Of a DNA stretch of 24,422 bases, positions 7,972 through 15,580 are shown piece after piece (the first letter of the stretch is position 1; each line of letters starts with the position of its first letter). The position numbers and the translations under genes are program-made. The stretch comes from an uncultured Coriobacteriales bacterium (GTDB lineage: Bacteria; Actinomycetota; Coriobacteriia; Coriobacteriales; UMGS124): NCBI GenBank assembly GCA_902464015.1, contig CABQHM010000047.1, positions 1 to 24,422 on the forward strand. Direction: 5' to 3'. Under the pieces are notes generated by a model. The model made no database searches. It worked only from the letters and a program-made list of their open reading frames with translations, and was not told where the DNA came from.

Positions 7972-8013
7972 AAGCCCCGCCCGATGCCTGTACGCAGGCA
8001 CCGAACGGGGCTT
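7972..8013. terminator. Bidirectional terminator between convergent genes
   Basis: AAGCCCCG (7972-7979) pairs with CGGGGCTT (8006-8013), and an inner TGCCTG/CAGGCA stem (7985-7990 and 7995-8000) closes on a TACG tetraloop. The internal loop is symmetric. T tracts are short, as in other high-GC terminators here. It separates the regulator stop (7952) from the operon end (8044). Confidence 0.75.
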
Positions 8014-8043
8014 GTTACAGACCGGCCGTTTTATCGACGGCTG

Positions 8044-9645
8044 CTACCAGGAGACTCCCATGGCGGTCTTGGCGGCGTTGCGGCCGGAATAGATGTTGTA
8101 GGCGCCCTGTCCGCCGGAAATGCCGTAGTTGTACGTCTCCTTGAAGAGGCTGCATCCCTCGACGCCGCAGGAGTACAGGCCCTCGATAGGCTCGCCGTCA
8201 ACGCCCACGACGCGGTTCTGGCGGTCCATCTGCACGCCGCCCACGGTGGTGTAGGGCGCAGGCTGGACCTTCACGAGGTAGTAGGGGCCGTCGCCGGTGG
8301 GGATGAGGTTGTCTGCTGGGCAGGCGAACTCCTCGTCCACGCCGGTCTCGCAGTAGTGGTTGTAGCGCTCAATCTGGCCGGTGAGCGCTGCGGGGTCCAT
8401 GCCGGCGGCCACGGCGAGCTCTTCGAGCGTCTCGCCGCGGAACACGTCGCCGGTCCCCTTGGCGCACAGCTCCTCCAGCTCGTTGACGAGGTCCTTGAGC
8501 TGGGTGCCAGCCTTGCCGGGGCCGTAGGTGTTGAAGGCGCCCCGGCCGTTCATGAAGATGTCGATGATGTTCTGGCCAAAGAAGGTGTAGGCGGCCTTCT
8601 GCTGCTTGAGGGCGTTGACCCAGCACACGGTGAACTTCTCGTTGAAGAGGTTCTCGTCGACGAAGCGCTCGCCGTCCTCGTTAACGGTCAGAAGCGACTG
8701 GTAGCAGGCGGCCAGGGTGAGGTTGGAGATAGCCAAGAAGTAGTGCCCCTCGGCCTCGGTGCCCACGGCCAGGTTGTTGACGGAGGAGGCGGTGCACTGC
8801 TTGGCGCCGGCCTTGATCATCATGGCGTGGCCCTTGCCGTCGTAGCCGCGTCCCAGGGTCTGGGCCACCTTGGTGTCTGTGACCTCGTAGACCATCTCGC
8901 GGTTGTCTACAAAACCGCCGGTGGCCATGATGACCTTGAGGGTCTTGAGCAGGGTCGTGGTGCCCTCGGCGTCCTGCACGACGATGCCGGCGACCGCCTT
9001 GCCGTCCATGACGATGTCGATGGCCTCGGTCTCGAGCATGACGTCAACGTTGTTCATGGTGTCGAGGTGCTTCTGGACGTTCTCGCCTACGGTACGGCCC
9101 GACTCGCCTTCCCACCAGTGGAAGCATGGGACGGTGGAGACTCCCAGGTAGTCGTCGACGTGGTCGAAGCAGATGTCGTGCTCGGCGAGCCAGTCGATGT
9201 CCTCGCCGGAGTGTCCGAAGACGTCGTACCACACGCGGCCGTCCGTGCGCCAGTTGGTGAAGGTCAGCTCGTTGTGAACGAGCGCGGGGATGTCGAGCTC
9301 GACGGCGACACCGGAGTCCTTGACCATCTGGGAATCCAGGCCGAAGACGCCCTCGGTGTAGTCGGCGTTGCCGCCCAGGGCGAACTTCTTCTCGACGACG
9401 GCGATCTTGGCACCGGTGTCGGCCGCCTCCATTGCGGCGATGCCGCCCGAGAAGCCACCGCCGACGATGACCAGGTCGTACTCGGCCTCGCCGTCGATGG
9501 TGTAGTCGGTGGGCAGGACGTCGGTGCCGGTCGCGGCGGCCTCGTCGGCCCGAACGGTGCCGGTCGCTGCGCTCGCGGCAGCGGCGGCGGCCCCCATGGC
9601 GGCGGTGGCGGCGATGAAGTTGCGGCGGGACAGGTCGGTGGTCAT
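8044..9645 (-). CDS. Tat-exported FAD-dependent reductase, third gene of a flavoprotein operon
   Basis: 533 residues. The start is ATG 9643-9645, preceded by AAAGGA; the longer open frame upstream overlaps the preceding gene and lacks a signal sequence. The Tat motif LSRRNFIAA precedes an Ala-rich hydrophobic stretch. The FAD fold starts near residue 57 (YDLVIVGGGFSGG) and includes VEKKFALGGNADYTEG and VIMATGGF. The C-terminal part has GPYYLVKVQPAPYTTVGG and GLYSCGVEGCSLFKETYNYG. There is no FMN_bind domain or heme motif, so electrons must arrive from a separate donor. TTVGG partly recalls the fumarate-site TMGG, but the two histidines and the NRLGGN arginine are absent. The gap to the upstream gene is 50 bases. 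The substrate is unknown. Confidence 0.92.
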   Translation of the reverse strand: MTTDLSRRNFIAATAAMGAAAAAASAATGTVRADEAAATGTDVLPTDYTIDGEAEYDLVIVGGGFSGGIAAMEAADTGAKIAVVEKKFALGGNADYTEGVFGLDSQMVKDSGVAVELDIPALVHNELTFTNWRTDGRVWYDVFGHSGEDIDWLAEHDICFDHVDDYLGVSTVPCFHWWEGESGRTVGENVQKHLDTMNNVDVMLETEAIDIVMDGKAVAGIVVQDAEGTTTLLKTLKVIMATGGFVDNREMVYEVTDTKVAQTLGRGYDGKGHAMMIKAGAKQCTASSVNNLAVGTEAEGHYFLAISNLTLAACYQSLLTVNEDGERFVDENLFNEKFTVCWVNALKQQKAAYTFFGQNIIDIFMNGRGAFNTYGPGKAGTQLKDLVNELEELCAKGTGDVFRGETLEELAVAAGMDPAALTGQIERYNHYCETGVDEEFACPADNLIPTGDGPYYLVKVQPAPYTTVGGVQMDRQNRVVGVDGEPIEGLYSCGVEGCSLFKETYNYGISGGQGAYNIYSGRNAAKTAMGVSW

Positions 9646-9695
9646 GATGCGGTCCTTTCGTTTGCGGGTTTGCTGGTCGTGTTCCTGCGCGGTTT

Positions 9696-11414
9696 TCAGG
9701 CTTGGCAGAGGTCCTTGGCCACGTCGTAGGCGAAGGTGATGCAGGTGGCACCCAGGTTCTGGCCGCACGCCATGAAGGTGTACATGTTCGAGTAGAAGTC
9801 ACCCACCATGGTGCCGATGTTGTACAGGCCCTCGATGGGAGTGTCGTCCTCCTCGCAGACTTGCATGTTCACGTTGGTGCGCAGGCCACCCATGACGGTG
9901 AGGAAGTTGAGGTAGGACAATTTGTAGTTCATGCCGTAGAACGGGCCCTTGTCCACCGGGACCATGAACTCAGGGTTCTTGTGGAAGTCCTCGTCGCAAC
10001 CGGCGGCGCACAGCTCGTTGTAGCGGGCGATGCTTGCGAGGGCGGCCTCGGGGTCGGGGTGCTCGATCTTGGCGAGCAGCTCCTCCAGGGTGTCGGCCTT
10101 CTGGTAGTAGCCTAGGTCGACGGACTCGTCCCAGTGGGAGAGCTGCAGCTCGGGCGGCTCCTTGGCGATGACGATATGCGAGTCGGTCTCGATGGACTGG
10201 CCGCCGAGGAAGCCGGGGTACCAGAGGTCCTGGCTGTAGGCGTAGTCCGCGTTCCAGATGGCCCAGTAGCCGGGGTTCTTCTGGAACAGGCACTTGTAGG
10301 CGAGGAAGGGCTTGGTGATGTCCTCGCTCATGAAGCGCTCACCCTGTTCGTCGAGCATGAGGCCGGTGAAGGCCATCATGAAGCAGGTCGAGGGACCCTC
10401 GTCGGTGCCGTGGCAGGACTGGACCATGGGGGCCATGGGCTGGATGCGCTGCCAGGCGGCGCCGACCCACAGACCCATTTTCTGGCCGTCGCCGGGCTGC
10501 AGGCCGCCGAACAGGCCGCCGTCGAAGTCGGGCTCTTCGAAGGTGCATAGCGGCTCGACGACGGGGCAGTACCGGCGGATCATGTCGCGGTCCTTGGAGA
10601 AGTCGCCTGTCGCCATGACGACGGCCTGCGAGGCGTTGAAGCGCACGTACTCGCCGTCGTCGTTCTTCGCGACGAAGCCGCTCACGCGTCCGGTGTTGTC
10701 GTCCTCGCGGATGAGCCGCTCGGCGCGGTGCCCCCAGAAAATCTGCCCGCCGTTCTCGAGGATGTAGTCGCGCATGGTGTTCACCAGCAGCGTCTCGCCG
10801 GAGAGCGAGGCGTCCTCGACACCGGTGCCGATCCAGCCGTGCGAGCTCTCGGGCATGGTGAAGATGCCGTCGGGGTCCGTGTAGCCCTGCTCGATGGTGG
10901 TCTTGTAGCCACGTGACTCCATGAGGTCGATGACCCAGTTCATGGACTCGGCACTCGTGTTGATCCAGCGGTACCACTTCTTCTGGTCGACGGCGAAGCT
11001 GTTCATCGCGAGCTGACCCTTGATGAACTCGGTGCAGGTCTCAGCCGTGTAGCCCAGGCCCTCCTCGAGCAGGGTCTTGGTGCCGATGCCGTGGTTGGAG
11101 CCGCCACGCGACACCGGGCCGTGGCCTGCGGAGACGAGCATGACCTTGTCGCCCAGCTCCTCGGAGAGGCGTGCCCCACACACCAGGCCGGCGACGCCCG
11201 AGCCTATGACGACGACCTGCGCGTCGTAGGTGGCGACGATCTGGTCGTCGGGGATGGGCGCTGGCGGAATCTCGAAGGCCCAGACGCCCTCGGTATCGGC
11301 CGCGACCTTGCCAGCGGCGGCCTCGTCGGCCAGGGCGGTCCCGACGCCCGCTGCGCCCAGCGCGGCGACCGTGCCTGCGGACTTGATGAACGTGCGACGG
11401 TTGATACTGTCCAT
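9696..11414 (-). CDS. Tat-exported FAD-dependent reductase, second gene of a flavoprotein operon
   Basis: 572 residues. ATG at 11412-11414 is preceded by AGGGGG and lies 11 bases after the stop of the upstream gene, so the two are co-transcribed. The long in-frame extension to 12065 is not used: it runs through the upstream coding region in a different frame. The Tat motif INRRTFIKSAG is clear. The FAD fold begins near residue 58 (VVVIGSGVAGLVCGARL), with PVSRGGSNHGIGT and VVMATGDFSKD following. The C-terminus has KGPFYGMNYKLSY, TVMGGLRTN and GLYNIGTMVGDFYSNMYTF. TVMGG keeps part of the fumarate-site motif, but the paired histidines and NRLGGN are replaced (YSNMYTFMACG). A single FAD domain implies a partner electron carrier. 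The substrate is unknown. Confidence 0.92.
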   Translation of the reverse strand: MDSINRRTFIKSAGTVAALGAAGVGTALADEAAAGKVAADTEGVWAFEIPPAPIPDDQIVATYDAQVVVIGSGVAGLVCGARLSEELGDKVMLVSAGHGPVSRGGSNHGIGTKTLLEEGLGYTAETCTEFIKGQLAMNSFAVDQKKWYRWINTSAESMNWVIDLMESRGYKTTIEQGYTDPDGIFTMPESSHGWIGTGVEDASLSGETLLVNTMRDYILENGGQIFWGHRAERLIREDDNTGRVSGFVAKNDDGEYVRFNASQAVVMATGDFSKDRDMIRRYCPVVEPLCTFEEPDFDGGLFGGLQPGDGQKMGLWVGAAWQRIQPMAPMVQSCHGTDEGPSTCFMMAFTGLMLDEQGERFMSEDITKPFLAYKCLFQKNPGYWAIWNADYAYSQDLWYPGFLGGQSIETDSHIVIAKEPPELQLSHWDESVDLGYYQKADTLEELLAKIEHPDPEAALASIARYNELCAAGCDEDFHKNPEFMVPVDKGPFYGMNYKLSYLNFLTVMGGLRTNVNMQVCEEDDTPIEGLYNIGTMVGDFYSNMYTFMACGQNLGATCITFAYDVAKDLCQA

Positions 11415-11425
11415 GATGTGCCCCC

Positions 11426-12961
11426 TTAGGCGTTGGTGTAGGTCTCCACGGCGTGCTGCACGGCCTTGCGCCCCGAGTAGATGCACCAGCCCGAGCAGGA
11501 GCCGGGGGTGCCGATGGTATAGACGTTGCGGTAAAGCATGACGCCGTCCACGCCGATGGCGTACAGGCCGGGGATGGGGTCCTTGGCGTCGGTGACGGCC
11601 TGGCAGTTGCGGTTGGTGCCGATGGCGCCGCAGATGACGTAGACAATCCAGCCGGGGACGGCCAGGTAGTACGGTGGCTCGGAGAAGGGCAGCATCCACT
11701 GGGGATCCTTGCCGAACTCGGTGTCGTCGCCGGCGGCGCACATGTCGTTGTATGTGTCGACGGTAGCGCGCAGCTTGTCGGGGTCGAGCCCCACGCACCC
11801 CGCGAGCTCCTCCACGCTGTCGGCCCGGTAGAGGCCCTGGCCGCCCTGAGCGATGGCATCGTCGATGATGTCGCCGATGTAGTTGCCCGTGATGCAGTTG
11901 CGCTCGGTGTAGTCCTTCATCATCGCGGTGTCCCACAGCGCGTAGTGGGCCTTCTGGGCCAGCTTGGGGGCGTTGGAGTTGGAGAGACACACGATAGAGT
12001 TGTCCTCGGGGAAGAAGCGTGCCGCGTCCTCGTTCACCCAGAGCAACTGCGGAGCGACAGCCCACATGATGTTGTCCATGCCCTTCATGTAGCCGGGGAA
12101 GTAGGAACCCGACTGGTCGGCAGTGACGCCCATCATGGAGTGGGCGCCGACCTCAGTCGCCATGAGGTAGCCGTCGCCGGTGGCGAACTCGAACATGCAG
12201 TCGAGCCGGTCGATGGGGTAGCCGATCTGGGAGACAAGCTCCTTGTTGGACCCGAAGCCGCCGGAGGCCAGGATGACGGCCTTGGCGTTGATCTGGACGT
12301 ACGAGCCATCCTCCTTGCGCTGGGCATAGAGGCCGCAGACCTTGCCGGACTCGTCCTGGATGAGTTTCTTGCCCAGGGTCTCGAACAGGAACTGGACGCC
12401 CAGCTCCTCGGCCTTGGCGGTCATCGGGGGGACAAAGCCCACGCCGCAGGAGCCGTCCTTGTACCAGTGGAAGGTGTTGAAGTCTTTGCCGTGGTAGTCG
12501 TCAACAGTAGGCTCGAACATGACGCCCTGCTCGATGAGCCAGTCGATGTTGGTGCCGGATTGGTACATGAAGTCCATCCAGCAGGCGCCGTCGGCGCGCC
12601 ACTGGGAGTTTTTCATCTCGACGGCGTACACCTCGCGGGGGTCGACGTGCAGGTCCATGGCCTTGGTGAGGCTGGACTCGATGCCGAACGAGCCCTCGAC
12701 GCCCATGCCGGCGCCGCCGCCCGTGACGGACATGCCCTCGACGCAGACGGTGTTGAGGCCCTGGTGGCCCGCCTCGACGCAGGCGCACAGGCCGGAGAGG
12801 CCGGCTCCCACGATGACGACGTCGCAGTCGATGGTCTCGACGGGCTCGATGGCTGCCTCCTCGGCCTGCGCGACGGCGGGTGCGGCGACGGCGGGTGCGG
12901 CGACGCCCGCCATGGCGGCGGCCCCTGCGGCCTCGATGAACGTGCGGCGGTTCAGTTCCAC
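11426..12961 (-). CDS. Tat-exported FAD-dependent reductase, first gene of a flavoprotein operon
   Basis: 511 residues with a GTG start (12959-12961) preceded by AAAGGGG. The Tat motif LNRRTFIEAAG is followed by an Ala/Val/Pro-rich segment ending AVAQAEEA, a likely signal peptidase site. The FAD fold begins near residue 45 (CDVVIVGAGLSGLCA), with VTGGGAGMGVEG and VILASGGFGSN. The C-terminal half ends PPYYLAVPGW, ICGAIGTNRN and GLYAIGVDGVMLYRNVYTIG. The segment expected to hold HHTMGG is very divergent (IVYVICGAIG), and NRLGGN is replaced by VYTIGTPG, so fumarate is unlikely. As the first gene of the operon it sits below a leader with a perfect 7-6-7 dyad at 13080-13099. The substrate is unknown. 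Confidence 0.92.
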   Translation of the reverse strand: MELNRRTFIEAAGAAAMAGVAAPAVAAPAVAQAEEAAIEPVETIDCDVVIVGAGLSGLCACVEAGHQGLNTVCVEGMSVTGGGAGMGVEGSFGIESSLTKAMDLHVDPREVYAVEMKNSQWRADGACWMDFMYQSGTNIDWLIEQGVMFEPTVDDYHGKDFNTFHWYKDGSCGVGFVPPMTAKAEELGVQFLFETLGKKLIQDESGKVCGLYAQRKEDGSYVQINAKAVILASGGFGSNKELVSQIGYPIDRLDCMFEFATGDGYLMATEVGAHSMMGVTADQSGSYFPGYMKGMDNIMWAVAPQLLWVNEDAARFFPEDNSIVCLSNSNAPKLAQKAHYALWDTAMMKDYTERNCITGNYIGDIIDDAIAQGGQGLYRADSVEELAGCVGLDPDKLRATVDTYNDMCAAGDDTEFGKDPQWMLPFSEPPYYLAVPGWIVYVICGAIGTNRNCQAVTDAKDPIPGLYAIGVDGVMLYRNVYTIGTPGSCSGWCIYSGRKAVQHAVETYTNA

Positions 12962-13079
12962 GGTAAACCCCTTTTCTTTCGTTTGTGTCTGCGGTGCAGG
13001 ACCGTGCCCGGCACCGCCCTGGCGACAAAACTAGCGGGGTATGTCGGTGGCTTTGAAGCCCAAAGTGGATGATGCGCGA

Positions 13080-13099
13080 CTCACCTTGAGGTAGGTGAG
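13080..13099. promoter_or_regulatory. Candidate operator: perfect 7-6-7 inverted repeat
   Basis: CTCACCT and AGGTGAG are perfect inverted arms around TGAGGT, 119-138 bases upstream of the first operon gene. The core TGAGGTAG recurs, as CTACCTCA, at 15410-15417 in the divergent promoter next to the LuxR regulator. That links both promoters to one regulator, most simply the one encoded between them at 13814-15327. Confidence 0.55.
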
Positions 13100-13211
13100 C
13101 GCGGTGGGTGAGGCGATAAGCTGGGGTTTCTTTCTACTCATAGCTCCACATGAACAGGGAGCGCTGAAATTGCGTACAAAGGCCAGATGGGTGAGGCGTA
13201 GGCTTCAGAGG

Positions 13212-13242
13212 GTCGATTTTCGAACAAGTTCGGCAAATCGAC
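13212..13242. repeat. 31-base dyad with nested arms
   Basis: GTCGATTT (13212-13219) and AAATCGAC (13235-13242) are perfect outer arms. CGAAC (13221-13225) and GTTCG (13228-13232) are perfect inner arms around AA. No T tract follows on either strand, so it is not a normal intrinsic terminator. It may be an operator or an RNA element in the operon leader, about 250 bases from the start codon. Confidence 0.55.
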
Positions 13243-13813
13243 GTGTGCACCGTGTCGCAACGGGCCCGCAGCGGAGTCGGGCCATTCAAGCACGCGCCTC
13301 TTTGCCAAGAAGCGAACGAGGGCGGGCTTCTCAGAGCTTGCCCTGGGAAGTGACGGGATTGATGTGTCTGCATGAGTGTGCGGAAGTGCGATGAGAGACC
13401 TGCCGGTGCGAGGTGGGTCGCGCGCGGTTTTTGCGTTCGGCCAAAAGACAGGAATCGCGCTTACCGAAGCATCTGTAGCCTTTGGGTCGATGGGGGTTGC
13501 GAAGTGTGAGGATTTCTTTTTAGTGGGCAGCACTCCGCCATCGTGCCGTTCGTTCTCTGGCAGTTGCGAGGTTTTGCTTTCAAGCGGGTTCATCCGTGGG
13601 CAACATGCCTGGATGCAGGCCTGTTGGCGGACATGCAAGATGGATCATAGCAGAGCGCCTGGCACTGTCTCGTTCTTCCATGTGCGGGATGTACTGGGCT
13701 GAGCAATATTTGGACGTTGTTTTGGTTGATATGGCAAGCCTTTTGCGGGCTTGATGGCCGTGCGAGTCACATAAAACCAGCCAATGAGAAGGCGTGCGTC
13801 GCAGGCCGCTTCG

Positions 13814-15327
13814 CTAGTAGAGCGCCTGAACGCGGTCCTCCAGCAGGGAGATGAGCTCCTCGCGGCTATGAGTGCCGGTCTTGGAGTAGATGTTGCGCAA
13901 ATGCGTGCGGAGCGTGCTCTCGGTGATGCATGCCGTTTCGCAGATGAAGGCGTTGCCGTTGCCCTGGAACACGAGGAGGGATATTTCTCGCTCGCGCTCG
14001 GACAGGCCGAGCTCGCGACAAGCGAGCGCCATCTCCTCGAGCGTGACGGCTCTAGGGTCTTTCCGAGGGGCGCCGTCGGGCGCTTCCTCCGGGTCTTTCT
14101 GGGCCGCCTCCGCCTCGAGGCGCTTGACCATTTCGCCGTCCTCTAGCAGGAAAACAGACACGAGCACGGTGGCTCCGATGATTGCCGCGGCGGTTCCCAC
14201 GAGGGGCAAGCTGGGCAGATTGAGGAGCAGGCAGAGGATTTCGCTTGCGGTGCTGCAGGTGGTGAGGGCAATCTGGCCTACGGCGAACACGAACGCGCCA
14301 CCTTTCGGATCGCGCTCACCTATGCGCGCCCACAGCGTCCAGGTGAACACGCGGAAAAACGCCCAAGCGCCGCCGATGGCCAAGGCCTCGTAGTGCTGGC
14401 TGCCTGGTTCCAAAACCAAGGTGAGCAGCAGGCAGCCGATGACGAGCGGGGTGATGAGGCGGTACAGGCGAGAGAAGCTGCCGACACGCCCTTGCGTCAG
14501 GCGCGCCGCCGCGAGGATGGCAAGGCTGACGCATATACCTGCGACCAACGTGTAGAGCTCGGTGGAGACGGCCGTCTTGGTCTCTGAGAGATGGTTCGTT
14601 GCGATGAAGACGGCGCCAAGCGCCCCTGTGGCCACGAAGGGTTTGAGGCTCAGCGGCGGGCGGGCGGCATGGCGGTCTGTTTGAGGATCGCTGGGCGCCG
14701 CGGCGTCGTCCCTGCCGTCGACGAGCTCTTTTCTCAGGGCGAGCAGCGCGGCACCTGAGAGCAGGGGCAGCGTCGGGCGAAGCGCCAGGGCCGCATCGGG
14801 GGAGAGGCAGGCCTCCACCAGGCAGATTCCGAACGAGACCGCGTAGCCTCCTGCCGTGCAGCCGAGCACATGAGCGGCACCGCAGGCGCTCAGGAGTTCC
14901 CCCCAAAGTACGACAAGCCCCGCGCTCGTCGCGAAAAGGAGCCTGCCCGCCACAACGCCCGCGATGTGGGCCTCGGCGCCGACCCACCCGGAGAGGTGGA
15001 GCACCGCGGTTCCCAAAGCGGGCCCCAGGCAGGCGAGGAGGATGGCCCCGCGTCGCTCAACCAGCATGCCGGACCTGCGGCGCGCGAGGGAGGCAAGCCC
15101 GAGAAGGAGGAGCAGGAGGAGCGCCGTCGCGGCGTAGCCGCACGCGTCGAGCGCCTCGTCGACCCTGGGGAGGGGCGACGGGAAGAGGGTGGGGAGATGC
15201 CGATGGTCTGCCAGCCAAGGTAACAGCCGGCACCGATGGACACCAGCATTCGCGAGGCTGGGCCGAGGGTGCTTTCTTTGCCCATGCCGTGTCGAATCTC
15301 GCCGACACGGTGCGCGTCTTCTGCCAT
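13814..15327 (-). CDS. 12-TM membrane LuxR-type regulator with a one-base frameshift near the N-terminus
   Basis: The main frame encodes about 11 membrane segments and a LuxR HTH at the C-terminus (LGLSEREREISLLVFQG, then STLRTHLRNIYSKTG). Upstream of about 15195 this frame becomes Arg/His/Pro-rich and non-hydrophobic. The neighbouring frame instead gives a sensible start: ATG 15325-15327, then LGPASRMLVSIGAGCYLGWQ, a first membrane helix, and TIGISP. The two frames meet at four C (plus-strand G at 15191-15194). One extra C would join TIGISP to TLFPSPLP and give a 504-residue protein of normal family size. So this is either a real disruption, a phase-variable tract or a sequence error. Low-confidence alternative starts exist at 15342 and 15366. 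It is divergent from the flavoprotein at 15581 and upstream of the three-gene operon. Confidence 0.82.
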
Positions 15328-15398
15328 TGAGGCGACCCCCATGCGCTCGTTTCGGATAAAAAGCAAAGTGCCTGCTTGCGGCCTTGCTAGAAAAGCAA

Positions 15399-15443
15399 TA
15401 CCTCACAGTCTACCTCACCCGCCGACTCTCGATACCTTATATT
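15399..15443 (+). promoter_or_regulatory. Direct-repeat activator site and -10 element of the single flavoprotein gene
   Basis: TACCTCAC occurs twice (15399-15406 and 15411-15418), spaced by AGTC, about one helical turn apart. A TATATT (15438-15443) fits a -10; the matching -35 position (15415-15420) falls inside the second repeat and is not consensus. A poor -35 covered by a repeated site is typical of an activated promoter. The octamer CTACCTCA at 15410-15417 is shared with the dyad at 13087-13094. The leader to the ATG at 15581 would be about 130 bases. Confidence 0.5.
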
Positions 15444-15580
15444 TTCGCGTGGTTTCGGCGGCTTGGCGTATGGCGCGGCCGCGTGCTTGGGGCAATGCTT
15501 TGAGCTGCCCGGTCGGCGCGCCTGCGCCGGCCTGCTTACCGGACGGGGCCGCTGCGCCCTTCGCATGAGGAGGCTTCATT

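Larger units (their letters stand above)
12962..13813. other. Long gene-free leader upstream of the flavoprotein operon
   Basis: About 850 bases separate the operon start (12961) from the stop of the regulator at 13814. The first 280 bases upstream of the operon hold two strong dyads (13080-13099 and 13212-13242). The rest holds only overlapping short open frames. The longest is a 166-residue minus-strand frame at 13138-13638, with no recognised family, no ribosome binding site and low-complexity composition. A small CAAGCC/GGCTTG hairpin at 13735-13753 could weakly end the regulator transcript. I see no supported gene here; an untranslated RNA or long leader is possible but unproven. Confidence 0.5.

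Noticed and set aside
7984..9729. Plus-strand open frame of 581 codons opposite the third operon flavoprotein
   Set aside because: It is a GC-rich antisense shadow: composition is Val/Gly/Ala/Asp-rich with no domain, it crosses a terminator at its start, and the minus strand encodes a clear Tat flavoprotein.
11415..12065. 217-residue N-terminal extension of the second operon flavoprotein
   Set aside because: It overlaps the upstream gene in a different frame, is Arg/His/Gly-rich, and would place the Tat signal internally. The ATG at 11414 has its own ribosome binding site.
11453..13072. Plus-strand open frame of 539 codons opposite the first operon gene
   Set aside because: Same antisense codon-bias effect; it has no recognisable motif and no ribosome binding site, while the opposite strand has Tat and FAD motifs.
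13138..13638. 166-codon minus-strand frame in the gap above the operon
   Set aside because: No ribosome binding site, no family motif, and overlapping frames on the other strand of similar length; it is not distinguishable from chance in this composition.
15541..15580. Possible lipoprotein box (ALSC) in the flavoprotein starting at 15581
   Set aside because: The residues before the Cys do not fit the lipobox well, and the Tat RR motif with an ordinary hydrophobic region explains export.
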